DNA of 64,000 bases, taken from assembly GCF_007990755.1 (NCBI RefSeq), contig NZ_BJXA01000026.1, positions 38,725 to 102,724 of the forward strand, given 5' to 3'. Made by a program: the position numbers and the translations under genes. Under the pieces are notes generated by a model, which worked only from the letters and a program-made list of their open reading frames with translations, made no database searches and had not been told where the DNA came from. The DNA is from Nocardia ninae NBRC 108245. Its GTDB lineage: Bacteria > Actinomycetota > Actinomycetes > Mycobacteriales > Mycobacteriaceae. Below are positions 1-7,700 of the stretch, in pieces. How positions within the stretch are numbered: position 1 is the stretch's first letter; each line of letters starts with the position of its first letter.

Positions 1-57
1 GTGTTGCCCGGAAAAGACTTCTTTAACGGCCTCCCCGCCACCTCGTGGCGCGAGTGA
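1..57 (+). CDS. possible C-terminal tail of an upstream gene (partial)
   Basis: The first 18 codons are open and end in TGA at 55-57, reading ...PGKDFFNGLPATSWRE. This could be the end of a plus-strand gene that begins outside the window. Nothing in so short a piece identifies a family, and the open stretch could be chance. Confidence 0.2.
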   Translation: MLPGKDFFNGLPATSWRE

Positions 58-137
58 GCACAGTAACATTTCAGATTTATCGAAGATAATTCAGGACTAA
101 GGCAGGATTTACGAACAAGATTCTGTACCGTCGAGGA
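58..137 (+). promoter_or_regulatory. AT-rich promoter region of the Lrp/AsnC gene
   Basis: This stretch is much richer in A/T than its surroundings and lies directly before the Lrp/AsnC start. Lrp-family regulators commonly bind AT-rich DNA and autoregulate, so it probably holds the promoter and operator. No single consensus pair stands out. Confidence 0.35.
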
Positions 138-662
138 ATGCGGAAGAATGATTCACCCGGCGGCTCGACTCCACCCGCACCGCCGATCCACCCGCCCGCC
201 GGTGTTCCGATCGATGATATCGACCGGATCCTGCTCGACCAGCTCGCGCGCGACGGCCGGATGACGAACAATGCGCTCGCCGCAGCGGCGGGCATCGCGC
301 CGTCCACCTGCCTCGGCCGAGTGCGCGCCCTGGTGGAGCGCGGCGTCATTCGCGGCTTCCATGCCGACATCGATCCGGCCGCGCTCGGCCGCAGCCTGCA
401 GGCCATGATCGCGGTGCGGCTGCGAGCCAGCGCCCGCCAGCACCTGGCCCAGTTCGGCGAGCAGATGTCGGAGTTCGAGGAGGTGCTCAACGTGTACTTC
501 ATCGCGGGCGCCGACGACTACCTGATCCACGTCGCCACCTCGCACACCGACGAGCTGCGCCGGTTCGTGCTGAACAACCTGAGCGAGCATCCGGCGGTCG
601 CGTCCACCGAGACGATCCTCATCTTCGAGCACATGCGGCCGCGGACGAATACCACGACATGA
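138..662 (+). CDS. Lrp/AsnC family transcriptional regulator
   Basis: A 174-residue DNA-binding regulator. Residues 20-80 form the AsnC-type winged helix-turn-helix (DDIDRILLDQLARDGRMTN... then APSTCLGRVRALVERGVI). The remainder matches the ligand-binding RAM domain (AMIAVRLRA..., VYFIAGADDYLIHV). Length fits the family (about 150-180). It converges on alanine dehydrogenase across a shared terminator. In Mycobacterium tuberculosis the Lrp-type AldR controls the neighbouring ald gene, so control of ald by this protein is a reasonable inference. Its own upstream region is AT-rich, which suits autoregulation. The family call is firm; the target is inferred. Confidence 0.85.
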   Translation: MRKNDSPGGSTPPAPPIHPPAGVPIDDIDRILLDQLARDGRMTNNALAAAAGIAPSTCLGRVRALVERGVIRGFHADIDPAALGRSLQAMIAVRLRASARQHLAQFGEQMSEFEEVLNVYFIAGADDYLIHVATSHTDELRRFVLNNLSEHPAVASTETILIFEHMRPRTNTTT

Positions 663-663
663 C

Positions 664-695
664 AAGGGCGGCCGACCCACCGGTCGGCCGCCCTT
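664..695. terminator. bidirectional stem-loop terminator
   Basis: A perfect 14-bp inverted repeat (left arm 664-677, right arm 682-695) with a 4-base loop sits just after the stop of the Lrp gene and before the stop of ald. The A-rich and T-rich arm ends suit termination in both directions between convergent genes. Confidence 0.8.
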
Positions 696-705
696 GCGAA
701 ACGTG

Positions 706-1812
706 TTACGCAACCAGGCTTTCGGCCGCGTAACCGTGCGCGGCCGCGACGGAAGCGGACAGCAGCACACCACCATGCGTACTGAGACCGCTCGCCAGGC
801 CCTGATCCGCCGCCACCGCCTCGCGCCAGCCGTGCTCGGCCAGCGAAACAACGTACGGCAGAGTGGCATTGGTGAGTGCGACGGTCGAGGTGTAAGGCAC
901 CGCGCCGGGCATGTTGGCCACGCAGTAGAACACCGACTCGTGCACCCGGTAGGTCGGGTCCGCGTGCGTGGTCGGACGCGAATCAGCGAAGCAGCCGCCC
1001 TGGTCGATGGCGATGTCGACGAGCACCGAGCCCGGCTTCATCTGCGCGACCAGATCGTTGGACACCAGCGTCGGCGCCTTCGCACCGGGCACCAGCACCG
1101 CGCCGATCACCAGATCCGCTTCGCGCACGGCCTTTTCGACCTCGAGCCGGTTGGACATGATGGTCCGCACCTGCCCCTTGTACTGCGCGTCGATCTCGCG
1201 CAGCCGGGCGATGTTCAGGTCGAGCACGGTCACCTCGGCGCGCATGCCGTGCGCGATGGCGATCGAGTTGCCACCCGCCACACCCGCGCCGATCACCACC
1301 ACGCTGGCGGGCGGGGTGCCAGGCACGCCGCCCATCAGCACGCCGCGGCCACCGCCGTTGCGCATCAGGTGGTAGGCGCCCGCCTGCGGTGCCAGCCGGC
1401 CCGCGACCTCGCTCATCGGGGCGAGCAGCGGCAGCGATCCGTCCCGGCCGGTGACCGTTTCGTAGGCGATCGAGGTGATGCCCGAGCTCAGCAGCGCGTC
1501 GGTGCACTCCTTGGAGGCCGCGAGGTGCAGGTAGGTGAACAGCACCTGACCTTCCCGCATGCGTGAATACTCCTCGGCCACCGGCTCTTTCACCTTGAGC
1601 ACCAGTTCGGCGGTGCCCCAGACCTCGTCGGCGGAGTTCAGCACCCGCGCGCCTGCGACGGTGTATGCCTCGTCCTCGAACGCCGATCCGCGACCGGCAC
1701 CGGTCTCGATGTACACCTCGTGCCCACGGGAGACGAGCTCGTGCACACCGGCCGGGGTGATCGCAACCCGATACTCGTGGTTCTTGACCTCGCGGGGGAC
1801 CCCGATCTTCAC
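706..1812 (-). CDS. ald: alanine dehydrogenase
   Basis: NAD-dependent L-alanine dehydrogenase (L-alanine + NAD+ + H2O to pyruvate + NH4+ + NADH), 368 residues, the usual length. The N-terminus MKIGVPREVKNHEYRVA is diagnostic. Lys75 (in LKVKEP) and His96 (in TYLHLA) match the substrate-binding lysine and catalytic histidine of the M. tuberculosis enzyme. The Rossmann motif GAGVAGGNS lies near residues 174-183, followed by the acidic VLDLN. The start is GTG at 1812, preceded by AGGAG with a 5-base spacer. The enzyme allows alanine use as nitrogen source and NADH balancing under low oxygen. The convergent Lrp/AsnC neighbour is the likely regulator. Confidence 0.95.
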   Translation of the reverse strand: MKIGVPREVKNHEYRVAITPAGVHELVSRGHEVYIETGAGRGSAFEDEAYTVAGARVLNSADEVWGTAELVLKVKEPVAEEYSRMREGQVLFTYLHLAASKECTDALLSSGITSIAYETVTGRDGSLPLLAPMSEVAGRLAPQAGAYHLMRNGGGRGVLMGGVPGTPPASVVVIGAGVAGGNSIAIAHGMRAEVTVLDLNIARLREIDAQYKGQVRTIMSNRLEVEKAVREADLVIGAVLVPGAKAPTLVSNDLVAQMKPGSVLVDIAIDQGGCFADSRPTTHADPTYRVHESVFYCVANMPGAVPYTSTVALTNATLPYVVSLAEHGWREAVAADQGLASGLSTHGGVLLSASVAAAHGYAAESLVA

Positions 1813-2224
1813 CTGCGCTCCTGAATGTCGATGGATGTCGATAGTCGATCCGCATAATATGGACCGTTACAGGTCAAATTATGAATATCATGCAAGATCA
1901 GGTCTAGATATATGAAGATAATTCTTTGAACTGGCCCAGGCGCGGTTGAATCCTCGGAACAGGTCCGGGCTGACGGCCCTCGCCCGCAAGATGTTCGACC
2001 AGCCGGCCGCAGAGCAGCCGACTGAAGGTTCGCGTGCACATCCCGGCAATCTCACACACGTCCCTCGACCTCACGCACGCCCTCGGCCGCACATCCCCTC
2101 GAACCTCGCGCACGTATTCACTGACCAGTTCGAGCGCACATCCGTGGCCCGCCGAATGCACGCAACCGCAGCGGTAACAAACCTCACAGTCGGTTCGCGA
2201 TAATTCCTGCCTAAGATACAACTT
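1813..2224. promoter_or_regulatory. 412-bp divergent intergenic region (ald / GntR)
   Basis: No convincing gene is seen. The part next to ald (about 1845-1930) is AT-rich with several ATAAT-like hexamers and probably carries the ald promoter and Lrp-type sites. The middle (about 2030-2150) is low in complexity, with recurring CTCRCGCACG and CGCACATCC-like units. The right end carries the palindrome over the GntR start. Confidence 0.4.
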
Positions 2225-2230
2225 GTGTCT
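2214..2230. promoter_or_regulatory. candidate GntR operator overlapping the start codon
   Basis: AGATACAA-C-TTGTGTCT is a 17-bp palindrome with 7 of 8 positions paired, typical in size and TTGT/ACAA content of GntR (FadR-type) operators. It covers the GTG start at 2225, and no Shine-Dalgarno sequence precedes it. This suggests a leaderless, autorepressed transcript. Confidence 0.5.
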
Positions 2231-2866
2231 AAGACGTATTCATCAGCCGAGCATGCCTACCGCGAGGTCAAGGAACGCATCCTGACCGGCGGTTTGTCCG
2301 GAGGCGAACTCATCAGCGAAGGCGAGATAGCCGCCGAGCTCGGCACGTCGCGGACACCCGTGCGCGAGGCCTTCCTGCGGCTGGAAACCGAAGGCTGGAT
2401 GAAGCTCTACCCCAAGCGCGGCGCGCTGGTGGTACCGATACCGCCCGACGAGGCCGAGCACGTCGCCTACGCCCGCTATGTCGTCGAGGCGGCCGCAGTC
2501 CGTGCGCTGGCCGGCACCGACCGGACGGCACTGACGTCGCTGTTCCGTTCGTCGCTCGACCGGCAGCGCGAGCTGGCCGCGGCAGGCGACCTCGACCAGT
2601 TCGCCCTGGTGGACACCGACTTCCATCGCTCGTATGTGATCGCTGCGGGTAACCCACTGCTGGCGAGCTTCTACGATTCATTGCGCGAACGGCAGCGCCG
2701 AATGAACAGCGTCGCGCTACGCCGCGGCCCGATCGACATCGACCGGATCATCGAGCAGCACGCACACCTGGCCGGGCTGATCGAAACCGGAGAGGTCGAC
2801 CGCTTCGCCACCGCACTGGCCGAGCACCTCTCCGGCGTGCACCAGCTAGAGCTACGGGGGCTGTGA
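2225..2866 (+). CDS. GntR family (FadR/FCD) transcriptional regulator
   Basis: A 213-residue regulator. Residues 8-75 form the GntR winged helix (AYREVKERILTGGLSGGELI, then AAELGTSRTPVREAFLRLE). The C-terminal FCD ligand domain keeps the Asp/His set expected to bind metal: DTDFHRSY, EQHAHL and AEHLSG. It starts with GTG at 2225; the DNA-binding domain begins only about ten residues later, so a later start is unlikely. Its TGA overlaps the ATG of the MFS gene, so the two are co-translated, and the regulator probably controls the transporter in response to a small carboxylate or drug-like ligand. The ligand is unknown. Confidence 0.88.
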   Translation: MSKTYSSAEHAYREVKERILTGGLSGGELISEGEIAAELGTSRTPVREAFLRLETEGWMKLYPKRGALVVPIPPDEAEHVAYARYVVEAAAVRALAGTDRTALTSLFRSSLDRQRELAAAGDLDQFALVDTDFHRSYVIAAGNPLLASFYDSLRERQRRMNSVALRRGPIDIDRIIEQHAHLAGLIETGEVDRFATALAEHLSGVHQLELRGL

Positions 2867-4110
2867 TGACGACGCTGACCACCGCGCTCCGGCCCACCCT
2901 CACCAAGCCCGCCACGAAGGCGTGGTGGGGTGTCGCCGCCGCGATGTTCGCCATCGCCTGGGGCGGCAACGAATTCACCCCGCTGCTGGTGATGTACAAA
3001 AACCACGGCCTGCCCGTCACGACGGTGGATCTGCTGCTGTTCTATTACGTCCTCGGCATCGTCCCCGCACTGTTGATCGGCGGGCCGCTGTCGGACCGGT
3101 ACGGCCGCCGCGCGTTGCTGCGTCCGGGCCCGCTGATCACTGCGGCGGGCTCGCTACTGCTGGCATTCGGATCCGCTTCTGTGCCTGCACTTTCCGCCGG
3201 CCGGGTGCTGTGCGGGATAGCGCTCGGACTGGCCATGGCGGTCGGCAGCAGCTGGCTGAAGGAACTCGCGCAACCACCGTTCGGTCCCGCGCTGCCCGGC
3301 GGCACCGGCGCGCGGCGCTCGGCCATGAGCCTCACCGGCGGCTTCGCGGTCGGCGCAGGATTCGCTGGTGTGCTCGCACAGTGGGCGCCGTGGCCCAACA
3401 CACTCGCCTATCTGATCAACGTCGCGCTGTGCCTGGTCGCCGCACTGTGGGTGGCGCAAGTACCGGAAACGGTAGTCCCCCAGAAAAACCCGGGTCGCCT
3501 GCGCGATGACCTGAAGGTACCCGCAGCCGGACACCGCAGATTCCGCTGTGTCGCACTGCCGGTCGCGCTGTGGTTGTTCACCTCCGCCGGCACGGCGTAC
3601 GCGGTCATGCCCACCTTGATGGCGCCGCATATCCACGGCGCACCGATCGCGTTCTCGGCACTCGTCGGAGTCATCACGCTCAGTTGCGGTTTCGCGATCC
3701 AGTCCGTGGCCCGGCGGATCGACAAACCCGGCACCGCACGCGCGGCGGTCGTCTCACTGGCCTTCGTCACCTGCGGAATGATCACGGCGGCTTGGGCTTC
3801 CGCCGCACTGACGCTGTGGGCGACCCTGGCAACGGCCGTCGTACTCGGCGCGGGATACGGCATCGGCCTGGTCGCCGGACTCCAGGAGATCGAACGCATC
3901 GCCACCCCAGCCGATCTCGCCGGACTGACCGCAGTGTTCTACTCGGTGAGCTATCTGGGCTTCGGCGTGCCCGCCCTGCTGTCGTTCCTGCACGAGCAGC
4001 TGGGCTTCGGCTACCCCTCGATGTTCGCCGTGGCGGCGCTCGCGGCAGCAAGCAGCCTGACGCTCGCCATCCGGAACTACCGCGCTGAACCGCGGGCGAC
4101 CTCCCGATAG
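2866..4110 (+). CDS. MFS transporter
   Basis: An integral membrane transporter of the major facilitator superfamily, about 414 residues with roughly 12 hydrophobic segments. The loop 2-3 motif is present as GPLSDRYGRRAL, and the second half repeats the pattern after a long cytoplasmic loop (about residues 195-225). The ATG at 2866 overlaps the stop of the GntR gene; a GTG three bases earlier is in frame but less likely. It was probably acquired or kept as a regulated exporter/importer with its GntR partner. The substrate cannot be read from sequence. Confidence 0.85.
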   Translation: MTTLTTALRPTLTKPATKAWWGVAAAMFAIAWGGNEFTPLLVMYKNHGLPVTTVDLLLFYYVLGIVPALLIGGPLSDRYGRRALLRPGPLITAAGSLLLAFGSASVPALSAGRVLCGIALGLAMAVGSSWLKELAQPPFGPALPGGTGARRSAMSLTGGFAVGAGFAGVLAQWAPWPNTLAYLINVALCLVAALWVAQVPETVVPQKNPGRLRDDLKVPAAGHRRFRCVALPVALWLFTSAGTAYAVMPTLMAPHIHGAPIAFSALVGVITLSCGFAIQSVARRIDKPGTARAAVVSLAFVTCGMITAAWASAALTLWATLATAVVLGAGYGIGLVAGLQEIERIATPADLAGLTAVFYSVSYLGFGVPALLSFLHEQLGFGYPSMFAVAALAAASSLTLAIRNYRAEPRATSR

Positions 4111-4478
4111 GTTGGCCCATACCCGCCCCGTTGCCGCGCACGGTCGCCGGACGGTCGGCCGCAATCGCCATCGCCATTGCCATCGCCGACAAGACAGCGA
4201 GGCCGCCCGCAAAATCAGTGGCGACGGCGACCGACCCGTTGCTACGGTTGCCGCCGCGCTGGTAGAGCGCCCCAGAGATCGGTTTTGCCCGGGCTGACGG
4301 CCCACGGAAGAAAGAGTGTTTATGACCCGGACCGCGCCGAGCGCGCCTCACCGCGTGGCGCCGAGCCGTACCGGTTCCGCCCACGCCCGCACAGCCAACC
4401 GCCGCTAAATACTTCCGAGGCGCGCTCGGCCTGCTCCTGCTGTAACTGCATCAAGCCCTCAGCAAAGGAGTAATCCGG
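4111..4478 (+). other. 368-bp region upstream of the RNHCP genes
   Basis: No conserved gene is recognisable. The region holds a 28-codon open frame (4322-4408) and, at its end, a good ribosome site (AAAGGAG) before the GTG of the first RNHCP gene. The distance from the MFS stop suggests a separate promoter with a long leader. Confidence 0.35.
4322..4408 (+). CDS. possible 28-residue basic leader peptide
   Basis: ATG at 4322, stop TAA at 4406-4408. The peptide (MTRTAPSAPHRV...TANRR) has six arginines, three histidines and no acidic residue. A purine-rich stretch (GGAAGAAAGAG) precedes the ATG. It lies 70 bases before the first RNHCP gene. It could be a real basic micro-protein, a leader peptide affecting expression of the downstream genes, or chance. 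Confidence 0.25.
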   Translation: MTRTAPSAPHRVAPSRTGSAHARTANRR

Positions 4479-4853
4479 GTGTCAGACAACACCTCTCACG
4501 GTCCCAGCGCATCGCTGCGTACCGACACCTTCACCTGCGTGCGTTGCGGCCTCGTCGTGGCCACGCTCGCGCCGGACAACGGCTGGCGCAACCACTGCCC
4601 GAGCTGCCTCAACTCACGGCACACCCACGACCACGTCGAGGGTGGCACTTCCGACTGCCGCGCCAGAATGGCGCCGCTGTCGATTGCCGTGCTGCGCACC
4701 GGCGAATGGGCCGTGGTGCACCGCTGCACCCGCTGCCACGAGCTGGCGCTGCACCCCGTGTGCGGCGACGACAACCAGCTCATCCTGATGCGCATGGCGG
4801 TCCGCCCGCTCGCCGAACCACCGTTCCCCCTCGAAGTTTTCGGCGATCTGTAG
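4479..4853 (+). CDS. RNHCP-domain zinc-ribbon protein (copy 1)
   Basis: A 124-residue protein with the RNHCP signature WRNHCPSCLNSRH (residues 36-48), after which this poorly characterised family is named. Cysteine pairs C20-x2-C23, C40-x2-C43 and C83-x2-C86 look like zinc-ribbon knuckles. The conserved tail reads DDNQLILMRMAVRPLA. The GTG start follows AAAGGAG. It is followed after ten bases by a paralogue with the same layout, so the pair is a tandem duplication in one operon. The role is unknown; the basic, zinc-ribbon character suggests nucleic-acid or ribosome contact (inference). Confidence 0.8.
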   Translation: MSDNTSHGPSASLRTDTFTCVRCGLVVATLAPDNGWRNHCPSCLNSRHTHDHVEGGTSDCRARMAPLSIAVLRTGEWAVVHRCTRCHELALHPVCGDDNQLILMRMAVRPLAEPPFPLEVFGDL

Positions 4854-4863
4854 GGGGTGCGGC

Positions 4864-5274
4864 ATGCCACGAAGGAAACCGGCGGTCCGCCGCCCACAAC
4901 GCACCAAGGACGTATTGCACGGTCGCGCAGGCGAATCCGGTGACGCGTTCCGCTGCGTCGGCTGCCGCATGGAGGTGCCCGTCACCGCGCCGGGCACCGC
5001 CCACCGCAACCACTGCCCGCACTGCCTGTCCAGCCGCCACGTGGACCGACGTGTCCCCGGCGATCGGGCCGAGCAGTGCCGTGGCCGGATGGAGGCGGTG
5101 AGCATGTCCGCCCGCGACAACGGCGAATGGCAGCTGGTCCACCAGTGTCTCGCCTGCGGGGCCCTGAAAGCGAACCGCATCGCAGGCGACGACAACGCCC
5201 TCGCCCTGATGCGAATCGCATTGCGCCCGTTGGCCGATCCACGCATCGGCCGCCGAGCGCTGCTCGCGCTGTGA
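4864..5274 (+). CDS. RNHCP-domain zinc-ribbon protein (copy 2)
   Basis: A 136-residue paralogue of the preceding gene, sharing HRNHCPHCLSSRHVD, three CxxC pairs (FRCVGC, NHCPHC, HQCLACG) and the tail DDNALALMRIALRPLADP. It differs by a longer, more basic N-terminus (MPRRKPAVRRPQRTK), which could bind nucleic acid. It starts ten bases after copy 1 and ends just before a strong hairpin, so both are probably on one transcript. No function is established; the tandem arrangement suggests divergence of partners or metal affinity. Confidence 0.8.
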   Translation: MPRRKPAVRRPQRTKDVLHGRAGESGDAFRCVGCRMEVPVTAPGTAHRNHCPHCLSSRHVDRRVPGDRAEQCRGRMEAVSMSARDNGEWQLVHQCLACGALKANRIAGDDNALALMRIALRPLADPRIGRRALLAL

Positions 5275-5280
5275 ACCAGC

Positions 5281-5312
5281 CCGGTGCCTGCCGATCGCCC
5301 GGTAGGCACCGG
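5281..5312 (+). terminator. stem-loop terminator after the RNHCP pair
   Basis: Arms 5281-5292 and 5301-5312 pair over 12 bp with one G-U, loop of 8 bases. It lies seven bases after the second RNHCP stop and before the stop of the convergent hypothetical gene. Confidence 0.7.
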
Positions 5313-5331
5313 AACAGCACGGCACGCCCGG

Positions 5332-6177
5332 CTACTCGCCGTCGTTGTCTGCTTGGACCGCACGCCGCACCTGGGCGGCCTCCGCGTCGAGCGCCGCGGC
5401 CTGCAGATACGCGGCGGTGGTTTCGGCGAGCAGCGTCGTCCACCGGGCGAGGCGTTCGGTGCGGCGGAGAACTTCCCGCTCGGCCGTGGCCAGTGCCGCG
5501 TCATCCCCGCCGGCCTCCGCCTCCACTGCGGCGGCGTGGGCCGCACGCAGCTTCTCCTCGGCACGGAATCGGAGTTCGCGGCAGTGGTCGGGATCGAAGA
5601 CCTCGGCGCGAATGTCGGCGGCTTCGCCTTCCAGTTCGGCGATTCGAGTCAGCCGCGGGTCGGTCTGATCGATCGTTTCGTCCGGAACCCATTCCTCTTC
5701 GGTGGATTCCCATGGGAGGTCGAAGGTTTCGTCGCTCAGCGCTTTACGCTGGAGAAAGCGCCGGTGGTCTTCTTCGGCCCACTCCAGGTACTCGCGGTAC
5801 TCGGTCATGTCCTTGTCGGTGATCGGCCGATGCCGCGGATGGGCCGTCATGGATATCGCGACGCTGCCGTCGGCATAGCGCAGCAGCACGGTGACCACGG
5901 TGACCGGGCGCGGTTCCGGGTTCCCGTCGACGCGCGCCATCATCACCTCGTACCGGTGTTCCTCCACCACCGTGTCGCAGGCTTGCTCGAACAGTCCGCA
6001 CGCGACCTCGTAGTACTGCCCCGCGGTGCTCCCGGTCAACGGATGTGGTTCGCCTAGTCGGCTCTCTCCCGAATCAACGGTCACCCCATCATGGACGATC
6101 TCCCAGGTATAGCGCTCCGCGAGCTCATCCGCGGCCGTACCGGCCGGCGCTTCAGGGGTATCGGTGACGTCGTGCAC
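5332..6177 (-). CDS. hypothetical protein with C-terminal coiled coil
   Basis: A 281-residue, strongly acidic, soluble protein that I do not recognise. No signal peptide or membrane segment is seen. Residues 1-110 look globular (YTWEIVHDGVTVDSGES, VVTVLLRYADGSVAISM). From about residue 180 to the end the sequence is almost entirely helical, with Ala/Glu/Arg heptads (AELEGEAADIRAEV, EEKLRAAHAAAVEAE), which suggests a coiled coil and oligomerisation. It stands alone between the RNHCP operon (convergent) and the two-component system. High third-position GC supports real coding. Confidence 0.7.
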   Translation of the reverse strand: MHDVTDTPEAPAGTAADELAERYTWEIVHDGVTVDSGESRLGEPHPLTGSTAGQYYEVACGLFEQACDTVVEEHRYEVMMARVDGNPEPRPVTVVTVLLRYADGSVAISMTAHPRHRPITDKDMTEYREYLEWAEEDHRRFLQRKALSDETFDLPWESTEEEWVPDETIDQTDPRLTRIAELEGEAADIRAEVFDPDHCRELRFRAEEKLRAAHAAAVEAEAGGDDAALATAEREVLRRTERLARWTTLLAETTAAYLQAAALDAEAAQVRRAVQADNDGE

Positions 6178-6298
6178 AGTCCGCTCCCATCTCGTGGCGA
6201 ACAGCGGACGCGGCCCGGCTCGGAAACGCCGCTCCCGCTGGCGGTTGCACGCCTATATTTCTCCTTCCGAGCCCAGCACGCCAGCGGCAAATCTGGGG

Positions 6299-6318
6299 AT
6301 TTCCGAATGAACGGAAAT
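6299..6318. terminator. hairpin after the histidine kinase gene
   Basis: ATTTCCG-AATGAA-CGGAAAT is a perfect 7-bp inverted repeat twelve bases beyond the kinase stop. It could end the two-component transcript, or be an operator for the minus-strand hypothetical gene that starts at 6177. Confidence 0.4.
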
Positions 6319-6329
6319 ACTCCGGTGGG

Positions 6330-7700
6330 TCAGTCCGCCGACGGAAAGGTGAGCCGGAAGAGCGCGCCACCGCCCGGAGCGGATTCGGCGGCGATATCGG
6401 CCCCGTGCAGAGCCGCTACCTGTTGGACAATGGCCAGGCCGAGACCGTGTCCGGGTTTCGCCCGCGCGGCGGTGGAGCGATAGAAGCGATCGAAGATGTG
6501 CGGGAAATCTTCCGGCGGTATCCCCGGCCCGTGGTCGCGGACAGTCAATGCGTTGTGCCGCAACACAATGCGGACAACGCCTCGCGGTGGACTGAATTTG
6601 GCGGCATTGTCGAGCAGGTTGGTGATGGCGCGGACGAGCCGAGCGTGCACGCCGCCGATCGTGACGGGCTCGAGCTCGGCCTCGAATGTCAGTGTCGGCC
6701 AGTGCCGCTCAGCGGTCCGCAGGCAGTCCGCCACCAGCAGGTCGAGCCGTAGATCCTCGAAGGATTCCGGCGCAGCGGCCGGGTCGTCGGCGCGCGCGAG
6801 GTCGATCAGATCGGTGACCAGACCGGAGAGTTCCTCGGACTGAATGCGCAAGGCGGACACTGTTTCGTCGAGTTGTCCACCACTGAGGCGAGCGGCCCGG
6901 CGCAGCAGATCGATATTGGTGCGCAATGCCGTCAGCGGTGTGCGCAGTTCGTGCGAAGTGTCGGCGATCAAACGGTGCTGGGCCGCACGGGAGTTCCGCT
7001 CGGCGGTCAGCGCCTGATCCAGCTCGTCGAGCATAGTGTTGAAACTGCTTGCCAGGCTGCGCAATTCGCCGGGTCCGGTGACGGTGATGTGCTGGCGCGG
7101 ATCCCTGGTCCGCGCGATCCTTTCGGCAGCCCTGGTCAGCGTGGTGACCGGCGCGACAGCGCGACGGGCGACAGCGAACCCGACTCCGATGGCAAGCAAC
7201 ATCCCGACCGCCGCCGCGGCCAGCAGGGCGTAGGCGACGCGGCGAAGGCTCGTATCCACGGGATCAGCGCGCTGCGCGATCTGCACCGCACTACCGGAAC
7301 GCAATGGCGCGGTGTACATCCGGAGCGGATACCCAGCCAGCCGGATATCGCTGAAGTACGCCGGTCGCGTGCCTGCCGCTACCGCCGCGGTAGCGGCATC
7401 GACCGGCAGCGGCTGGTTCGGGTCGTGCTCGGATTCGATCCGCCCGTCCGCACCGACCACCTGTACACAGCTCGGGGCGGTCAGATACCGGCACGGCCCG
7501 GACGCGGTGGCCACCTCGGGGTCGGTGGCCACCGTGCGGCTGATGCGGGTAGCTTCCCGGCGCAGTCCGAGGTCGAGCGAACGGTCGAGTTCGTGCACGA
7601 CCACGGCGTAGGCCGCCACCCCCATCCCCGCCAGCGCGCACGCAATGGCGACCACGCAGAACAACGCGACGCGGGCACGTAGCGAACTGGGCAGCCTCAC
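6330..7700 (-). CDS. sensor histidine kinase (MprB-like)
   Basis: A 456-residue membrane sensor kinase. The first transmembrane helix is at about residues 11-33 and the second at about 155-177, enclosing a ~120-residue extracytoplasmic sensor region with two cysteines (GPCRYLTAPSCVQV). A HAMP linker follows, then the H-box DTSHELRTPLTAL with phospho-acceptor His250, an N-box NLLDNAAKFS, and G boxes (DHGPGIPPED, GHGLGLAIV). The start overlaps the regulator stop by four bases, so the pair is co-translated. It probably senses envelope stress like MprB of mycobacteria; that specificity is inferred from architecture only. Confidence 0.92.
   Translation of the reverse strand: MRLPSSLRARVALFCVVAIACALAGMGVAAYAVVVHELDRSLDLGLRREATRISRTVATDPEVATASGPCRYLTAPSCVQVVGADGRIESEHDPNQPLPVDAATAAVAAGTRPAYFSDIRLAGYPLRMYTAPLRSGSAVQIAQRADPVDTSLRRVAYALLAAAAVGMLLAIGVGFAVARRAVAPVTTLTRAAERIARTRDPRQHITVTGPGELRSLASSFNTMLDELDQALTAERNSRAAQHRLIADTSHELRTPLTALRTNIDLLRRAARLSGGQLDETVSALRIQSEELSGLVTDLIDLARADDPAAAPESFEDLRLDLLVADCLRTAERHWPTLTFEAELEPVTIGGVHARLVRAITNLLDNAAKFSPPRGVVRIVLRHNALTVRDHGPGIPPEDFPHIFDRFYRSTAARAKPGHGLGLAIVQQVAALHGADIAAESAPGGGALFRLTFPSAD

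Noticed and set aside
2030-2150. CRISPR-like or tandem repeat array
   Set aside because: The recurring CGCAC/CTCACG words are short and irregular, without fixed repeat length or unique spacers.
1904-2221. Minus-strand frame of 105 codons before the GntR gene
   Set aside because: It is cysteine/arginine-rich without family resemblance and overlaps the GntR operator; it is likely an artefact of the low-complexity CGCAC-rich stretch.
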